Positions 6,315 to 7,770 of a stretch of 7,770 bases of DNA are shown in pieces. The notes beneath the pieces were generated by a model. That model searched no databases. It saw only the letters and a program-made list of their open reading frames with translations, and was not told where the DNA came from. Each line of letters starts with the position of its first letter. Positions within the stretch are counted from its first letter, which is position 1. The DNA lies in NCBI GenBank assembly GCA_964531735.1, contig CAZHGD010000241.1:1-7770 (forward strand), given 5' to 3'. The translations under genes and the position numbers were made by a program. The stretch comes from CAZHGD01 sp964531735 (GTDB lineage Bacteria > Armatimonadota > UBA10988).

Positions 6315-7670
6315 ATGGCCACTGAACGGCGCCGGATCCTACTCATCGACGACGAGGAAGACATCCGCACCACGATGCGCGCGGTGCTCAAGCGCGCGGG
6401 CTACAACGTCACCGCGGTGAGCAATGGCGAAGCCGCGTTGCAGGCGGAGAAGGAGCACGGCTTCCCGGTGGTCATCACCGACCTGCGGATGCCGGGCATG
6501 TCGGGCGACGAGCTGATCGCGCGGATGCGCGCCGACTATCCCGATGCCAGCATCGTGGTCATGACCGGTCACGGGTCGGTCGACCACGCCGTCGAGATGC
6601 TGCGCAACGGCGTGGCCGACTACATCACCAAGCCGGTGAACGCCGACGAGCTGGGCTTCCGCCTCAACCGGCTGTTCGAGAACCGGCACCTGGCGCAGGA
6701 GAACAGCGCGCTGCGCGAGCAGGTTCGCAGTGTCGGCGGCAAGCGCGACATTCTGGGCGAGAGCCCGCAGATCGCGGACGTCATGGGGCTGGTGGACAAG
6801 GTGGCCGACACCGACGCCACGGTGCTGATCACCGGCGAGAGCGGCGTCGGCAAAGAACTGGTGGCGCAAGCGATCCACGAGCGCTCCTCGCGCCGCGACG
6901 GGCCGTTCGTCAAGGTAAGCTGCGCCGCGCTGCCCGAGACGCTGCTGGAGGTGGAGCTGTTCGGCGCCGAGGAAGGCGCCTACACCGACGCCCGCCGCCA
7001 GCGCATCGGCCGGTTCGAGTTGGCGCACGGTGGCACGCTGTTTCTCGACGAGATCGGCGACATCTCGCCGGCGGTGCAGATCAAGTTGCTGCGCGTCTTG
7101 CAGGAGCGCGAGTTCGAACGGGTGGGCGGCACCGAGACCATTGCCGTGGACGTGCGGCTGATCTCGGCCACCAACCAGAACCTGCGCGACGTCCACCGCG
7201 AGACGCCGTTCCGCGAGGACCTGTACTACCGCCTGAACGTGATCAACATCCACGTGCCGCCGCTGCGCGACCGGCCGTCCGACATCCCGCTGTTGGCCGA
7301 AACGTTCATGAAGCGGTCGGCGCGCGAGATGAACCGCCCGACGCGACGGCTATCGGCGGCCGCGGTGGAGCGCCTGAGCGCCTACGGGTGGCCGGGCAAC
7401 GTGCGCGAACTGGAGAACGCCATCGAGCGCGCCGTGGTGCTGGGTGACGGCGACACGCTCGACCTGGACGATTTCGCCTTTCTCGACCCCTACCGCCCGG
7501 CGGCGGCGACCGACGAGGCCAGCCAGGACGAGACGCTGGAAGCGGTGGAGCGCGCCCACATCAAGCGCGTGCTGGCCCTCTGCGGCGGCAACCGCACGCA
7601 GGCGGCCGAGCGCTTGGGCATTCACCGCGAGACGCTCTACAACAAGATCCGGCGGTACCGGATCGAGTAG
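6315..7670 (+). CDS. NtrC-family sigma54-dependent response regulator
   Basis: The 451-residue length is typical for NtrC/AtoC/ZraR-type activators. The receiver domain (about 7-120) has the acidic pocket Asp12/Asp13, phosphoacceptor Asp56 in TDLRMPGMSG, Thr84 and Lys106. The AAA+ domain (about 145-375) has Walker A GESGVGKE (174-181), Walker B TLFLDEIGD (241-249), sensor I at SATNQN (284-289), an arginine-finger region at FREDLYYRLN (299-308) and sensor II at GWPGNVREL (358-366). The loop that contacts sigma54, normally GAFTGA, reads GAYTDA at 221-226. The C-terminal Fis-type helix-turn-helix spans about 408-450 (GGNRTQAAERLGIHRETLYNKI). When phosphorylated it should oligomerise, bind enhancers and drive open-complex formation by sigma54 RNA polymerase. 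It lies 15 bases after the kinase stop, so the two form an operon and almost certainly a cognate pair. The start ATG has only a weak upstream signal (GAGAG at 6302-6306), consistent with coupled translation. Confidence 0.95.
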   Translation: MATERRRILLIDDEEDIRTTMRAVLKRAGYNVTAVSNGEAALQAEKEHGFPVVITDLRMPGMSGDELIARMRADYPDASIVVMTGHGSVDHAVEMLRNGVADYITKPVNADELGFRLNRLFENRHLAQENSALREQVRSVGGKRDILGESPQIADVMGLVDKVADTDATVLITGESGVGKELVAQAIHERSSRRDGPFVKVSCAALPETLLEVELFGAEEGAYTDARRQRIGRFELAHGGTLFLDEIGDISPAVQIKLLRVLQEREFERVGGTETIAVDVRLISATNQNLRDVHRETPFREDLYYRLNVINIHVPPLRDRPSDIPLLAETFMKRSAREMNRPTRRLSAAAVERLSAYGWPGNVRELENAIERAVVLGDGDTLDLDDFAFLDPYRPAAATDEASQDETLEAVERAHIKRVLALCGGNRTQAAERLGIHRETLYNKIRRYRIE

Positions 7671-7698
7671 GGGGCGGTAGTCGGTCAGCCCAAAGCGC

Positions 7699-7729
7699 GA
7701 ACCGGGCAGGCCGGTGGCCCGCCCGGTTC
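7699..7729. terminator. GC-rich hairpin, probable transcription terminator between convergent genes
   Basis: GAACCGGGC at 7699-7707 is perfectly complementary to GCCCGGTTC at 7721-7729. Inside it, GGCC at 7709-7712 can pair with GGCC at 7716-7719 around a three-base loop, with one A-C mismatch between the two stems. It starts 28 bases after the regulator stop and lies before the apparent end of a - strand gene, so it could stop transcription from both sides. No T-rich tract follows on either strand. It may therefore be a U-less terminator of the kind seen in GC-rich genomes, or simply an mRNA 3' end stabiliser. Confidence 0.55.
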
Positions 7730-7751
7730 ACTTCACCTGCGTGGGTTCAGG

Positions 7752-7770
7752 CTACTTGTTGCCCTTGGCC
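7752..7770 (-). CDS. Possible last codons of a convergent gene (3' fragment)
   Basis: Read on the - strand, the window edge gives a partial codon and then GCC AAG GGC AAC AAG TAG, which would end a protein in AKGNK. The codons fit the G/C-ending usage of the other genes, and the stop sits just beyond the hairpin as expected for a convergent neighbour. Only five residues are visible, so no product can be named and chance is a real alternative. Confidence 0.3.

Noticed and set aside
7031..7046. TGGCACG-N4-TTCTC resembling a sigma54 -24/-12 promoter
   Set aside because: The -12 element lacks the required GC. The bases encode the conserved Walker B segment GGTLFLDE, which explains the resemblance.
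1..7770. CRISPR arrays, tRNA or rRNA genes, insertion sequences, phage or defence genes
   Set aside because: No direct-repeat arrays, RNA gene signatures, transposase motifs or terminal inverted repeats were seen. Nearly all of the window is accounted for by four genes with uniform composition.

Overview
The window reads as a GC-rich bacterial chromosome segment (about 70% G+C by eye, with strong G/C preference at third codon positions). It is packed with genes on the + strand. The mix of an NtrC-type two-component pair and a large exported polysaccharide-lyase-like protein carrying an N-terminal glutamine-amidotransferase-like domain suggests a free-living polysaccharide degrader. Armatimonadota, Planctomycetota and related GC-rich phyla are candidates. 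No marker gene is present, so this placement is an inference.

Layout: (1) Positions 1-603 hold the 3' end of a gene cut by the window edge. It has a Pro/Ala-rich linker, a helical region, and a C-terminal stretch resembling the beta head of GrpE nucleotide-exchange factors. (2) Positions 625-4638 encode an exported 1337-residue multidomain protein: signal peptide, ThuA/GATase1-like domain, two beta-rich modules, then a long C-terminal part resembling the PL26 / PcRGLX exo-rhamnogalacturonan lyase family. (3) Positions 4635-6299 encode a membrane histidine kinase (two TM helices, HAMP, PAS with a four-cysteine cluster, HisKA, HATPase) whose first possible GTG start overlaps the preceding stop. 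(4) Positions 6315-7670 encode its likely partner, an NtrC-family sigma54 activator (receiver, AAA+, Fis-type HTH). (5) Positions 7671-7770 contain a strong GC-rich hairpin and what looks like the last codons of a convergent - strand gene.

How they may work together: gaps of 21 nt, -4 nt and 15 nt make a single transcript plausible. Kinase and regulator form a self-contained phosphorelay that would activate sigma54 promoters. No clear sigma54 promoter is visible inside the window, so the target genes are unknown. Co-transcription with the lyase-like protein hints at, but does not prove, a role in pectin-type glycan use. The most interesting points are the domain fusion in the lyase-like protein, the cysteine cluster in the kinase PAS domain, and the GAYTDA variant of the sigma54-contact GAFTGA loop in the regulator.
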